Positions 9,398 through 19,239 are shown, numbered from the stretch's first letter. The stretch is DNA of 64,000 nucleotides from Mobilitalea sibirica (GCF_015999265.1 NZ_JAEAGR010000007.1:101486-165485); one strand, 5' to 3'. Notes: generated by a model not told the origin, from the letters alone. A program made the numbers and translations.

Positions 9398-9492
9398 ATT
9401 AACCTCTTTAGTAACACGTAGTAGATACCTTGTCAATAGCCAATATGATAATTATGAACGCCGCTCAATGCTTATTATTTCTATATATGAAA

Positions 9493-9524
9493 AAGGAGGC
9501 TCCCATTGACGAATGGACCTCCTT
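9493..9524 (-). terminator. Intrinsic terminator after arsC
   Basis: AAGGAGG (9493-9499) pairs with CCTCCTT (9518-9524), with CCATT/AATGG inside. On the minus strand a TTTTTC tract follows. It lies 34 bases past the arsC stop. Confidence 0.75.
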
Positions 9525-9557
9525 CCTCTATCCTAGTATGCAAATAATTATTCTTAT

Positions 9558-9983
9558 CTAACCTTGAGCCAATCTATCCCTTAACTCCTTAATTTTTCTA
9601 TCAATGGTTTCAATTATCTTAATAAACTCTTCATCACTTTTGCCTGAAGGATCCTCAAGGCCCCAATCCTCTCTTATTTTACAAGGTAATACAGGACAAT
9701 CGACATTACATCCCATCGTAATTACCACATCCGGGCTTGGTATTTCTTCGATCAGTTTATTTCGCTGTGTTTTTTCCATATCAATATTATATAACTTTTT
9801 CATCAATCTGACTGCATCCGGGTTAATATGGTCTTTTAAATGAGTACCGGCAGAATAACTCTCAAATACATCTTCGGCGTATAATTTTCCTAAGGCTTCT
9901 GCCATCTGACTACGGCAGGAATTGTGTACACAGATGAAAGCCACTTTAGGTTTACTATTAAATTTAATCTTATTATTATCCAT
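9558..9983 (-). CDS. arsC: Arsenate reductase, thioredoxin-coupled low-molecular-weight phosphatase type
   Basis: The product has 141 residues. It has the P-loop CVHNSCRS with nucleophile C18 and R24 (CX5R). The resolving cysteines lie in MGCNVDCPVLPC (C92, C96, C101), and the general-acid DP pair is at 111-112. It would reduce arsenate to arsenite through a cysteine relay recycled by thioredoxin. It starts behind AGGAGATG. The Cys-rich thioredoxin-like gene and the ArsP-like permease upstream on the same strand make a compact arsenic/thiol-stress cluster. The cysteine spacing differs from Staphylococcus pI258 ArsC (C82/C89). I believe it fits the Firmicutes ArsC variant. Confidence 0.9.
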   Translation of the reverse strand: MDNNKIKFNSKPKVAFICVHNSCRSQMAEALGKLYAEDVFESYSAGTHLKDHINPDAVRLMKKLYNIDMEKTQRNKLIEEIPSPDVVITMGCNVDCPVLPCKIREDWGLEDPSGKSDEEFIKIIETIDRKIKELRDRLAQG

Positions 9984-10184
9984 CTTAACATCTCCTGTTC
10001 TTCTATTAATTATAGTGAGTATGTGAATTTTTCGAATAAGGCAATTGCAACAACCACTGCTAATTCATCTCATTCATTCAATAATATGTCCATTATGCTT
10101 CTTTATCTTTATATAGCCTTTTAATGGGATATGAAATTCATACCAGATACACTCTGTCCTTCTATTCACAGCAAATGCACACTC

Positions 10185-10589
10185 CTATACTAGCTTCTCC
10201 ATAAGTTTCATTACTTCATTGGGCTTTAAGACTTTACCATAGGATACAACTTTTTCATTCACGACCAGGGCAGGTGTTGTCATCACACCATATCCACTAA
10301 TCTCAGCTAAATCCGTAACTTTTACAACAGTTGCATTTAATTTCATCTCTTCAAGAGCTTTATGAACATTATCCGCCAGAGTAACACAGTTCTTGCAACC
10401 GGAGCCAAGTATTTTAATAACTAACTCCTCCGTATTTTGAATCTGAACATTCTCCTCAGTTGTTGATTCGTTCAATTCTTCACCACTGTTACAGCCACAA
10501 TTCTTGATGTCCTGCTGAGTTAGCATCTCATCATTATTTCCACAACAGCAAGGCGTGGTTTCTTTTTTTGTCTTTTTAAAAAATCCCAT
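10185..10589 (-). CDS. Thioredoxin-like small protein with cysteine-rich N-terminal tail
   Basis: ATG 10589 is chosen over an upstream in-frame start because GGAGGAGGTT precedes it; the product has 134 residues. The N-terminal tail holds clustered cysteines (TPCCCGNND and NCGCNSG), likely metal- or metalloid-binding. The C-terminal 80 residues match the redox-active disulfide (TM0996/MTH895) thioredoxin type: IKILGSGCKNC with a CxxC pair, and a TTPALVVN cis-proline loop. Such proteins are commonly encoded beside ArsP/YraQ-type permeases. It may reduce ArsC or hand thiol ligands to the permease; the partner is inferred from position. Confidence 0.82.
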   Translation of the reverse strand: MGFFKKTKKETTPCCCGNNDEMLTQQDIKNCGCNSGEELNESTTEENVQIQNTEELVIKILGSGCKNCVTLADNVHKALEEMKLNATVVKVTDLAEISGYGVMTTPALVVNEKVVSYGKVLKPNEVMKLMEKLV

Positions 10590-10776
10590 AAATAACCTCC
10601 TCCTATTTAATGATAATTGTTTTATAATAATATTATTATCTTCACACATCTTTAAATATTTAAATATCAAGCATACTTTTAATTGTATTGTTAATTCAAT
10701 TCATAAACAAACTATAATATAAAATTTATTTCTTTTCGTGCTGGTCTATTAAATACCCTGACGGACTATCTTCTTA

Positions 10777-11778
10777 CTATAAAAACAAATTTAGGGCATT
10801 AAAGAGATAGCCAATCAAAATAATACCAATTGTTACAATTCCTATAAAATACGCTAACAATCTAGGTTTTACTACCTTTTTTAATAAAATCATAGATGGC
10901 AGACTTAACGCTGTTACCCCCATCATAAAGGATAATATCGTCCCTGCTCCAACTCCCTTAGCATATAAAGCCTCTGCAATCGGTATTGTTCCAAAGATAT
11001 CAGCGTACATCGGTACTCCCACTACGGTTGCCAATAAAACGGATAATGGATTATCATTTCCTAAAATAGTTTGGATAAACTCCTCCGGAATCCAGTTATG
11101 AATGACCGCACCAATTCCTACTCCAATTAAAATATAGATAAAGACTTTCTTAACAATGAATTTCACCTGTTCACTGGCATAAACCATTCTTTCTTTTACG
11201 CTTAACGAAGGCGCCTCGATGTCTAATGTTTTATTATTACTATTAAATTTTACAACATACTTTTCCAGTCCCAGTTTATCGATCAATGTTCCACCGATTA
11301 CTGCAAGAATTAGTCCAACGATAACATAGGCAAATGCAATCTTAGGGCCAAAAACACTCATTAATAACACCAATGCCCCTAAATCTACCAAAGGGGATGA
11401 GATTAGGAATGAAAACGTAACACCAACCGGTAAGCCGGCATTGGTAAAACCAATAAATAAAGGGATGGAGGAACAGCTGCAAAACGGAGTAACAGTCCCC
11501 AGTAAAGCACTTAAAATATTGGCTTTTATCCCTTTAAACCTGCCAATAATCTTCTTTGTTCTTTCTGGAGGAAAAAAGCTTTGAATATAAGAAATAACAA
11601 AGATTAATACGGATAATAGTATCAGTATTTTAATTGTATCATAGATAAAAAATTGTATACTGTCACCCAGCTTGGTTTCCATATCTAGCCCCAGTGCTAT
11701 TAAAATCTTTCCTACGAAATCATTCAACCATTGCATCCCAAGTATTTGATTTTGAATTACATCCCACACTGCTTTCAT
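10777..11778 (-). CDS. ArsP/YraQ-type permease (UPF0718)
   Basis: Start ATG 11778 has AAAGGA ten bases upstream; the TTG nine bases earlier is less likely. The product has 333 residues. About eight hydrophobic segments surround the family signature TPFCSCSSIP and the repeated SFLISSPLVD. A cytosolic loop lies near residues 180-205, and a second half starts with VPMYADIFGTIP. ArsP members export organoarsenicals or related thiol-reactive compounds. It is first after the palindromic promoter at 11819-11860 and lies upstream of the thioredoxin-like gene and arsC. The substrate is inferred. Confidence 0.82.
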   Translation of the reverse strand: MKAVWDVIQNQILGMQWLNDFVGKILIALGLDMETKLGDSIQFFIYDTIKILILLSVLIFVISYIQSFFPPERTKKIIGRFKGIKANILSALLGTVTPFCSCSSIPLFIGFTNAGLPVGVTFSFLISSPLVDLGALVLLMSVFGPKIAFAYVIVGLILAVIGGTLIDKLGLEKYVVKFNSNNKTLDIEAPSLSVKERMVYASEQVKFIVKKVFIYILIGVGIGAVIHNWIPEEFIQTILGNDNPLSVLLATVVGVPMYADIFGTIPIAEALYAKGVGAGTILSFMMGVTALSLPSMILLKKVVKPRLLAYFIGIVTIGIILIGYLFNALNLFL

Positions 11779-11818
11779 CTTTAACAATTCCTTTCTTGTC
11801 CTAACATATCGATAATCA

Positions 11819-11860
11819 TCAATCTATTATCAGTATAGGTAATAGATTGATATTTGTCAA
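11819..11860 (-). promoter_or_regulatory. Promoter with 11-base inverted-repeat operator for the ArsP cluster
   Basis: On the minus strand TTGACA (11855-11860) and TATACT (11832-11837) are 17 bases apart. A perfect inverted repeat TCAATCTATTA / TAATAGATTGA (11819-11829 and 11840-11850, 10-base gap) straddles the -10 box. ATCAA/TTGAT ends recall ArsR/SmtB operators. No ArsR-type gene is in the window, so the regulator must be elsewhere. Confidence 0.75.
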
Positions 11861-11892
11861 TATAGGATAAACAAAAATAAGCACAAAAATAG

Positions 11893-11921
11893 ACCGGTAT
11901 ATTCGAGCTTACGAATACCGG
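11893..11921 (-). terminator. Terminator of the LDCC gene
   Basis: CCGGTATTCG pairs with CGAATATACCGG on the minus strand (one bulge) and is followed by TCTATTTTTG. It separates the LDCC gene from the ArsP promoter. Confidence 0.65.
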
Positions 11922-11985
11922 CCATATTTCATGTTTAAAGTCTCTATATTTATTCCATTCATATTAGAAACACATATATGCTAAT

Positions 11986-12117
11986 CTATTTCTTATTTTC
12001 CTGCTTACTTAAGGAGCAACAGTCAAGCTTTCCTTCTCCAAAAGCTTTTTTATTCTCTTCTGCCAGATGATTCAGATAATTGTTAAATGATTTCTTGATT
12101 TTCGTCCATAATTTCAT
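11986..12117 (-). CDS. LDCC-motif small protein, probable metal binder
   Basis: A 43-codon gene starts at ATG 12117 behind CGGAGG. The product reads MKLWTKIKKSFNNYLNHLAE, then ENKKAFGEGKLDCCSLSKQE, then NKK. It is basic and helical and has the GKLDCC signature at residues 29-34. It matches my recollection of the short LDCC-motif putative metal-binding proteins of Clostridia. It lies just upstream of, and separately from, the arsenic/thiol cluster and has its own terminator. The vicinal cysteines could bind arsenite or another soft metal; this is inference. Confidence 0.75.
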   Translation of the reverse strand: MKLWTKIKKSFNNYLNHLAEENKKAFGEGKLDCCSLSKQENKK

Positions 12118-12355
12118 GATAAACCTCCGTTTCGGAATCGTACCCAAATTTCGTACTTTGTTTCCAGTTACATGGTAATTATAATATAGTAATGTGGAGG
12201 TTTTATGGAGAATCGTTATTCTTTAAAAGTATTTACAATTAACACCAAGCTGAAGCTAAATAAACTTTCAATATGAGTTAGTTTTATCAAAGAGCGTATT
12301 GAAAATTTAGATAGAACAATCTGACGTAAGTAAAAATCATTATATATTACTACTC

Positions 12356-13753
12356 TCATATAAAGAATCCAACGATTACATAGCACAATGTTGTTATAAC
12401 AATACCTCCTACAAAATAAGGGAACGAGGTTGTTAAATGATCCCCATAGGATATATCCGTCATCTCAGCAGCCAAAGGGGCTATTACTTCTGCCACGGCA
12501 CCACCAGCCCAAACCGTTCCTATCATCAGAGGCAGACTTACTCCTGAATTAGCTGCAAAATTAATCGCTAAGGGCATCATCAAAGCCCAGGTTGCCCAAG
12601 AAGATCCTATGGAATACGCAATTAAGCCACTGATAACAAATAATATAGAAGGGATTAAATACCTTGGTATACTCTTTACCAAATCCTCACTGATAAGCTC
12701 ATTAAAACCCAGCTCCTGTGTAACAGCAGTCAGGGCCCAACTTAAGATTAAAATAATAACCAAGGATAAAAGCTTTTCACCACCCATAACGATATGAGTT
12801 TCAATCTCTGCCAAACTGATTTTTTGAAACAGGAAAAATATCGTGGTAAATAAAAGAGTTAGCATGATACCTGAAAATATAGATCTGCTGAAATCTGCAT
12901 TTTCCAAAGCATTAAAAAAACCGGTGGCATTTTCTCTGCCTGTCCACCAAAAAAAGAAGATTGTACTGGTAAGCAAAACAGCAACCGGAATAATAAGGTT
13001 TTTGCTGTTCTTTGGATATTCCTCTAAATCTTTGCTAAGCAGTGCTTCTCTTTCCATATGTGCCTTTGTGAATTCCTCATGGGGCTTCGTAGCCTTACCC
13101 ATTCTATATTTGCCAAACCCTAAGCCAAACAAGGTTACAGCAAGGGCAATGAGGAGCATAACCCAAGAATAGAAGTTAAAGAATACACTTTTGACAACAA
13201 GGGAATAGGCTGATTGTTCTATCCCATGTAATTTAATGTTATTGGTCACCAAGGTTACCATATAACCCAGATAAGCGGTAGCTATCGGTATAATAATGAT
13301 AAGCTGAAGACTGGTTACTGATAATACAAATGCAAACTTCTCCTTGGAACCTTTCACTTTCTTTAGTATGGGTGAAAGTACGGTTCCGACCGCTATCATA
13401 TGAAAGGAGCCGTCAAAAAAAGTAATGGCACTTAAGAGCCATGCCCACCTTAACACACTTTTTTCGTTCTTAGCCCATTTACTAACTTTGTCGCTAAAGC
13501 CGGCAATCCCTCCTGCCATCTCAATTAAGTCCGCCAGGGAACCAAAAGCAACTAAAAAGGATAAGGTATAAGCACTATCCTTACTGGCTACTGCTCCCAT
13601 CATATATTCACCTAGGGATGTTAACCCATCAATAAATCCATTCTTAATAAAAGAACCTACTAATACACCGATAAATAAAGAAATGATTAGTTTCTTTGTT
13701 TTAAAAGTAAATAGAATCGCTATAACAGCCGGTATTAAGGATAACCATATCAT
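12356..13753 (-). CDS. nhaC: NhaC-family Na+/H+ antiporter
   Basis: A GTG at 13762 is in frame, but ATG 13753 has the better distance from AAGGTG and gives 465 residues. About eleven hydrophobic segments are visible. The NhaC/Na_H_antiporter signatures include TFFDGSFHMIAVGTVLSPIL near 115 and SSWATWALMMPLAI near 390, with GAVAEVIAPLAAEMTDIS near 420. Related transporters exchange Na+/H+ or amino acids such as malate/lactate, so the substrate is uncertain. It lies 71 bases after rpiA on the same strand and may be co-transcribed with it. Confidence 0.82.
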   Translation of the reverse strand: MIWLSLIPAVIAILFTFKTKKLIISLFIGVLVGSFIKNGFIDGLTSLGEYMMGAVASKDSAYTLSFLVAFGSLADLIEMAGGIAGFSDKVSKWAKNEKSVLRWAWLLSAITFFDGSFHMIAVGTVLSPILKKVKGSKEKFAFVLSVTSLQLIIIIPIATAYLGYMVTLVTNNIKLHGIEQSAYSLVVKSVFFNFYSWVMLLIALAVTLFGLGFGKYRMGKATKPHEEFTKAHMEREALLSKDLEEYPKNSKNLIIPVAVLLTSTIFFFWWTGRENATGFFNALENADFSRSIFSGIMLTLLFTTIFFLFQKISLAEIETHIVMGGEKLLSLVIILILSWALTAVTQELGFNELISEDLVKSIPRYLIPSILFVISGLIAYSIGSSWATWALMMPLAINFAANSGVSLPLMIGTVWAGGAVAEVIAPLAAEMTDISYGDHLTTSFPYFVGGIVITTLCYVIVGFFI

Positions 13754-13824
13754 ATCAATCACATCACCTTATCTTTTTTTATTAAGTTTTACATAAGATG
13801 ATGGATTTATGCCTTTGGTTCACT

Positions 13825-14499
13825 TTATTTCTTCGTATTTTCTATAATTTTAACTCCGGTATCATTACCGATGATAATTCTGTCACATAGGTTTAAAAAC
13901 AAACCGGTTTCTAATACTCCGGTGATATTTTTTAATTTCTCTTCCACTTCTTTCACTTTTAAAGGTTTTTCAATCCATAAATCGGCAATATAATTATGAT
14001 TATCTGTAATATAAATCTCCTTGTTATTCCTACGAAGCTTTGGATTATACTGTAAGCGTTCCAGTCTTGCCATAATATGTTGATAGCCATAGGGTAATAT
14101 CTCAACAGGCAGGGGAAATGCCCCAAGTGCATCCACTGTCTTACTGGAATCCATAATCCATATGACTTCTTTGGCTACTTTGGCTACCATTTTTTCACGA
14201 AATAAAGCACCTCCGCCTCCCTTTATCGCATTAAAATCCGGATCAATCTCATCCACACCGTCTATTACGAGATCAATCTCCTTAACCTCATCAATGGATA
14301 CTAAGGGTATCATAAATTGATTAGCTAACCGGGTCGTACTCTCAGAAGTGGCTACCGCTTGAATCTTTAGTCCCTTCTTAACCATCTCTCCAACTCTTTC
14401 AATCATATAATACGCCGTAGAACCGGTACCAAGTCCCAGTATCATACCATCTTTTATATATTCGGTCGCTTTCACACCGGCCATTCTCTTCTGTTCCAT
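13825..14499 (-). CDS. rpiA: Ribose-5-phosphate isomerase A
   Basis: The product has 224 residues, full length. Signatures are GLGTGSTAYY (22-31), DGVDEID (80-86) and KGGGGALFREK (93-103) with catalytic E102 and the phosphate-binding lysine K93. It interconverts ribose-5-phosphate and ribulose-5-phosphate in the non-oxidative pentose phosphate pathway, in the cytosol. The start has AAAGGAG seven bases upstream. It is followed by nhaC on the same strand. Confidence 0.95.
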   Translation of the reverse strand: MEQKRMAGVKATEYIKDGMILGLGTGSTAYYMIERVGEMVKKGLKIQAVATSESTTRLANQFMIPLVSIDEVKEIDLVIDGVDEIDPDFNAIKGGGGALFREKMVAKVAKEVIWIMDSSKTVDALGAFPLPVEILPYGYQHIMARLERLQYNPKLRRNNKEIYITDNHNYIADLWIEKPLKVKEVEEKLKNITGVLETGLFLNLCDRIIIGNDTGVKIIENTKK

Positions 14500-14957
14500 C
14501 TCAGTATCTCCTTTACAACAAAGTTTTTCTAAAATTTTTATTGACTTATTATAGATAATCTTTCTATCAAAAGCTATATAAGCTATTATTAACTATAGTA
14601 AAAAGAATATAATAGTATTTGTAATTCGTATATAGTTTTATGGTATTATTTTTCATACCGTATTATTGCATAGGCACTGGGAAAGTAAGCTCTGGTCTAT
14701 AAAAGATATACCTAAGATGAAATAAGGAGATATACAATCACCCAAATATAACCATATCACTTTTAAGTTAACATAATATTTTTATGTATATTAATATTAA
14801 CCATTGTTCCTTCAATACAAAATATGGTATCCATTTCCTAACACAATTTTATATTCAATCAGGCCCTTTTGTTTACATAATATACTTATGATTAATTTCT
14901 CCCCTCATATCACTTTCATATTTTATGTTTTATTTATTTCATTCTTTCTTATGCAAA
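14500..14957. other. Intergenic, AT-rich, no gene seen
   Basis: Apart from the rpiA ribosome binding site, nothing can be supported. A 75-codon plus-strand frame at 14804-15031 runs through the terminator and has no ribosome binding site. Confidence 0.6.
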
Positions 14958-15003
14958 AAAGTACACCTCATGTAAAATACATTCTTTACATGAGGTGTAC
15001 TTT
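14958..15003. terminator. Bidirectional intrinsic terminator
   Basis: A perfect 19-base stem, AAAGTACACCTCATGTAAA with its complement, surrounds a short loop. On the minus strand TTTTTTGC follows. It ends the wall-hydrolase pair at 15060-19239. Confidence 0.88.
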
Positions 15004-15059
15004 AGTCTTCCTATACTTAAAAATAAGTTAATACCTGTTACCAATAAAATAATCTCTGA

Positions 15060-16307
15060 TTAGTTTATAATCTTTAACATATGCTTTACTCCGGTTTGTG
15101 TCGCTTTCTTATAGAAGAAATCATATCTAAAATGCATGTAACCGTCTACCTTACCGGTGTTTCTTCCATATTCAATCTGTTTCTTTAATAAATAGGGGTC
15201 CTTCTTCCAATCGGTTTCCAAATCAGATCCTGCCCGATAGGTTGCAATACCAACATATACTTTTACATTCTGATTCTTTCGCAACTCTAACCATCTATCT
15301 AATGTCTCGTCGTACGGGAATCTGGAATGATTGAAGGACCAATAAATTTGAGGAGCAATATAATCAATATAACCCGGTTTTGACATCCACGTCTTAATAT
15401 CTGTATAATACCTATCATCCATTAATAGATAATCCAGAAATCCACCCGGGCTGATACCAAACTCAACCGATTTGTCAATACCTTTTATTAATTGATAGGA
15501 TTTTTTCACAAGTCGATTTACATTGTCTCTGCGCCACTGTTCAATTGGTTTTATCTTAACTCCATTTTCCTTACACCACTTAACGTATTCATTATATTCA
15601 ATATGGTCAAAGCTTTTTTTATAATTTGATCCTAAGGTAGGATAAAAATAATCATCAAAATGTATTCCATCTACATCATAATTCGTTACGATTTCCTCAA
15701 TACCATTTCGAATTAATGACTGAACCCAGATATCCGAGGGGTTATAATAGAGCGAACCATTGTAAGAAATCACCCTTCTATCATTCGTTTTTAACTTATC
15801 TGTACGCCATCTTCTAGCCATATTATCCTTAGCTAAGGCTTTGTAATCCGTACTGTTACTTGTAACTCGGTAAGGATTAAGCCATGCATGAAATTCAAGA
15901 TCTCTCTTATGGGCAGCACTTACCATGTATTTTAGAGGATCAAATCCCGGATCCTTTCCCTGTGTCCCTGATATATATTTGGACCAAGGGAAATAATCAG
16001 AAGGATAAAAAGCATCTCCAAATGGACGAACATGAACAATAACGGCATCCATTTTTAGTTCAACCACATTATCAAACATTTCATCAATAATATTCTGAAA
16101 ACGCTTTTCGCTAAATCCCAACTCCCCGGTAGAAGGATCCTTTAATCTGTCATTAAACTCTAAGTAGGAAATCCAAACTGCATTAAATTCCCTATCATCT
16201 TCTGCCGCTTTACTTATATGACTGGAAAGGTATAATCCTCCAAAGAGTGCAAAAATAATACATGCCAATTTAATCCAAGTATATCCTGTCATTCTTTTAT
16301 TTATCAT
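15060..16307 (-). CDS. Secreted or anchored family-10-like glycosylhydrolase (GHL10/DUF187, YngK type)
   Basis: The start at ATG 16307 is preferred because AAGGAG lies nine bases upstream; an in-frame ATG at 16391 has no such site. The product has 415 residues. A basic N-terminus is followed by one hydrophobic segment (IKLACIIFALFGGLYL), then EFNAVWISYLEFN, the start of the GHL10 TIM barrel. Further barrel motifs are VHVRPFGDAFYPS, FHAWLNPYRV, DGIHFDDYFYP and YIAPQIYWSF. Members are envelope-associated hydrolases of unknown glycan substrate. It follows the amidase gene 142 bases downstream on the same strand and shares its terminator, suggesting joint work on the cell wall. Confidence 0.85.
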   Translation of the reverse strand: MINKRMTGYTWIKLACIIFALFGGLYLSSHISKAAEDDREFNAVWISYLEFNDRLKDPSTGELGFSEKRFQNIIDEMFDNVVELKMDAVIVHVRPFGDAFYPSDYFPWSKYISGTQGKDPGFDPLKYMVSAAHKRDLEFHAWLNPYRVTSNSTDYKALAKDNMARRWRTDKLKTNDRRVISYNGSLYYNPSDIWVQSLIRNGIEEIVTNYDVDGIHFDDYFYPTLGSNYKKSFDHIEYNEYVKWCKENGVKIKPIEQWRRDNVNRLVKKSYQLIKGIDKSVEFGISPGGFLDYLLMDDRYYTDIKTWMSKPGYIDYIAPQIYWSFNHSRFPYDETLDRWLELRKNQNVKVYVGIATYRAGSDLETDWKKDPYLLKKQIEYGRNTGKVDGYMHFRYDFFYKKATQTGVKHMLKIIN

Positions 16308-16449
16308 CTGTTTGTACTCCTTCGTAATGAAAGGATGCTGATTGAAAAATGGCAGGCTTACATATTCCATTTTTACCAACAGCATCCCCATGCTTTTGTG
16401 TATTTCGTATGTGTATGTTTTTTAATTAAGAATAATTTGTACTTGATAA

Positions 16450-19239
16450 TTAACGGCCGGTTGGATAGAGTTCAAAGATCTGTTGTAATGTCTCATATAT
16501 GATCCTTACTGAATTCTCCTGGAATACTGGATCAGAAATCAATGCAAAATCATTTTTGTTTGACATAAAGCCTAACTCTATCAAAACAGCAGGAACTGTG
16601 TTCTTATGTACTACCGTATATCTTTCGGACTTTACTCCCCGGTTATTGGTTCCTAAAGCCGATGTCAGATTGTTGACAAATAAGGTAGCCATTGTCTTGC
16701 TGTTAAGGCCCGCTTTGTTAGTCGTGTTATTATTGGTGGAATAATAAACCTCAGTTCCGTAAGCTGCTGTAGAAAGCGAAGCATTCATATGAAGGCTGAC
16801 AAATAAATCTGCTCCCATTTTACTCGCATAAGCCGCTCTGTCGGATAGAGACATATCCACATCTGTCTCTCTGGTATAGTATACCTTAAGTTTGGATGGA
16901 TTGGAATTAAAGTACTTTTCTCCTAAGGTATATAACATCTTAAGATTAAGATCCTTCTCCTTCGCACCAAAATACTGTGCTCCGTTCGCAGGTCCGCCGT
17001 GTCCGGGATCTAATATCACTATATTCTTATAAATATCTCGGGGTTCACCGATGTTAATATAGATACTATTGTTATCCCAAACAAATTCATAGCCTTGCAG
17101 TCTTGATGTAGAAATCATTATCTCCGTTTCATAGTTAGCATTTAAAAAAACCGAAACATCCATAATTACGGATGAATTATTAATAATCGGATTTGCTGCT
17201 AAATATGCGGTATGATCTCCCGGAAGTTTTATAGAGAATCTATGATTAAAATAATCATCTTTATGTAAAATCTGCTCTCCGTTAAAACCTGCCGGCTTCG
17301 GAATAATCAGTTCATACTTAGCTATATCAATGACCTCAGATACAGGAACTTCCGGAGCTTCAGGTACCACTGGCTGAACCGGAGGGTTTGCAACATTTCC
17401 ATTGGAGTTTTGGAAGGTAATGGTATATTTGTTTTCTGTCTCTGAAACATAATATTGGGTACCATCCTGCATACCCAAAATCAATTGAGTTTTATCCGGT
17501 AATTTTACAGTATAGAAAAGATTTAGGTATTTAGAGCCTGCTACCATTAAAGTCTGATCTCCAATACTATTGACTGTATAAGGAAGATCAATATAAAGCA
17601 TACCATTTTGCTCAGACATATTCACCTTCAACGGCTTCATACCGGTCAGGGTAATGTAATCGTTTTTATCATTTGTACCGATCGTCACTTGATTCAGGCT
17701 ATTCAAATAAAACGTCACATATAATATAGTTTTATCCTCAGACAGTTTTATATCATAGGAATAATTCTCAGGTATAACCGCGAAATCCACCCTACTGCTT
17801 TGCGTATTATAATCAAATTCCGTTTCAATGTTCTTAACATAGTTACCGTGAATTCCTTGGATTTCATAGATGTAATTGGTACCTGCCATATTCGATACAA
17901 GTAAATTAACTAACTGACCGTTTTTCTTGGAGGTGACCTTCTCAAAAGGCTTAGATCCAATGATCATATAAGTTTCTGTATTGAGCTTTACATTAGAATA
18001 ATCTCTTGCAACAGAATAAATAAAACCATTTTCCTCTGAGGGAAGCATGTCCATATTCAGTTCAGTTACACCACTGCTTTTAGCAATTAAAGTATCAAAG
18101 GTTGTCCATTCATGCAAAATTGTACCGGGATCAAAAACCACTCCGGTATCTCCTAATTCAGGCGATGGACTTTCACCGGATTTCTCTGTGGGGTTTTCTT
18201 GATCGTGCTCGACCTTATCCTCATTCGATATATCACTATCTTTTCTTGATATAATTTTAGAGGTTCTATTGGGGTTGTCCCAGGTATAATCATATCCAAG
18301 ACAGGAGGCGGTAAAGCTTCCAGGTACCATAACATAAGAAGTGCCCACCTCATGATTGGTAACAATGATTGGTGCGGTATCCATAACGATGGGCTTACCG
18401 TTAAGGTGAGCTACCGGACTTCCAATCTTCATAACAAGGATGTTATCATTCTTAGACAATGTAACGGATTTATCTGCTTTATTATACTTATAATCCGCAT
18501 CAATAACCGAATCGCTAAAAACCCTCTTCGCCCTGAGCATAGCTGTATTATTCGTGATAATACTCGGCATATTTCCAAGGCTTATTTTTTTACCATCAAT
18601 AGTAACATTGGCAAGGGTTCCGGTATATTCGAATTTCTTACCGCTGTTATAAGATAGCGTAACTGAAGATTTCTTTTCGATTGCCACAGTACTCTTAGCA
18701 CTATACCAAGTGTACCCCAGACCAAAGGTTTCGGATACGAATCTGGAAGGTACCAGAATGTTTGTTATACCTGCATCCCTATACTTAATCTTTACCGGGG
18801 CAACAGGTAAGGTAACTGCTTTTCCGTTCACCGTAGCCTTCTTACTGCCGATGGTCATAACAATGGTTGTTCCGGATCTTGATAATGTTACCGTACTTTT
18901 CGGTTTATTATATACAAAATCTGCATCAATATCGGATCTTACAAACACATCCTTATATGATACCAAAGCTATCCCATCAATAATTATTCCAGGGGTCTTT
19001 TCCTTGCTGATGATTTTACCGTTTAACGTGGCTTTCACTTGCTTACCTGTATAAGTCAAGTAACTTTTCGTTGTATAATTATATAGTTTCAATCCGGAAG
19101 CCGCTGAAATCTCAGCCGTCTGCAATCCCACAAAAAGAAAGGCCATTATAATAATACAGCCCAGCTTAAACATCAGAAGACGATTCCGAATTCGATTATC
19201 CTTCATAATACTCTTTATCTTTTGCAAATTAAATTCCAT
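16450..19239 (-). CDS. Large secreted N-acetylmuramoyl-L-alanine amidase with copper-amine-oxidase-N type repeats
   Basis: The product has 929 residues. A signal-type segment (LGCIIIMAFLFVGLQTAEISA) spans about residues 26-46. Two copies of the copper amine oxidase N-terminal-like wall-binding domain follow (about 50-190 and 195-335, each with SYK/LRAKRVF...IDADxxYNK). A charged linker leads to AMIN-like beta domains, and an Amidase_3 domain occupies 738-929. Zinc and catalytic residues are visible: H747 in DPGHGG, E761, H817 in SLHMNA and E888 in LIELGF. It should cleave the amide bond between muramic acid and L-alanine outside the cell. The start has only a weak GGGG site; ATG 19206 is an alternative. 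The gene pair with GHL10 is likely an operon. Confidence 0.88.
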   Translation of the reverse strand: MEFNLQKIKSIMKDNRIRNRLLMFKLGCIIIMAFLFVGLQTAEISAASGLKLYNYTTKSYLTYTGKQVKATLNGKIISKEKTPGIIIDGIALVSYKDVFVRSDIDADFVYNKPKSTVTLSRSGTTIVMTIGSKKATVNGKAVTLPVAPVKIKYRDAGITNILVPSRFVSETFGLGYTWYSAKSTVAIEKKSSVTLSYNSGKKFEYTGTLANVTIDGKKISLGNMPSIITNNTAMLRAKRVFSDSVIDADYKYNKADKSVTLSKNDNILVMKIGSPVAHLNGKPIVMDTAPIIVTNHEVGTSYVMVPGSFTASCLGYDYTWDNPNRTSKIISRKDSDISNEDKVEHDQENPTEKSGESPSPELGDTGVVFDPGTILHEWTTFDTLIAKSSGVTELNMDMLPSEENGFIYSVARDYSNVKLNTETYMIIGSKPFEKVTSKKNGQLVNLLVSNMAGTNYIYEIQGIHGNYVKNIETEFDYNTQSSRVDFAVIPENYSYDIKLSEDKTILYVTFYLNSLNQVTIGTNDKNDYITLTGMKPLKVNMSEQNGMLYIDLPYTVNSIGDQTLMVAGSKYLNLFYTVKLPDKTQLILGMQDGTQYYVSETENKYTITFQNSNGNVANPPVQPVVPEAPEVPVSEVIDIAKYELIIPKPAGFNGEQILHKDDYFNHRFSIKLPGDHTAYLAANPIINNSSVIMDVSVFLNANYETEIMISTSRLQGYEFVWDNNSIYINIGEPRDIYKNIVILDPGHGGPANGAQYFGAKEKDLNLKMLYTLGEKYFNSNPSKLKVYYTRETDVDMSLSDRAAYASKMGADLFVSLHMNASLSTAAYGTEVYYSTNNNTTNKAGLNSKTMATLFVNNLTSALGTNNRGVKSERYTVVHKNTVPAVLIELGFMSNKNDFALISDPVFQENSVRIIYETLQQIFELYPTGR

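Noticed and set aside
14804..15031. 75-codon plus-strand frame
   Set aside because: It has no ribosome binding site and runs through a perfect 19-base terminator.
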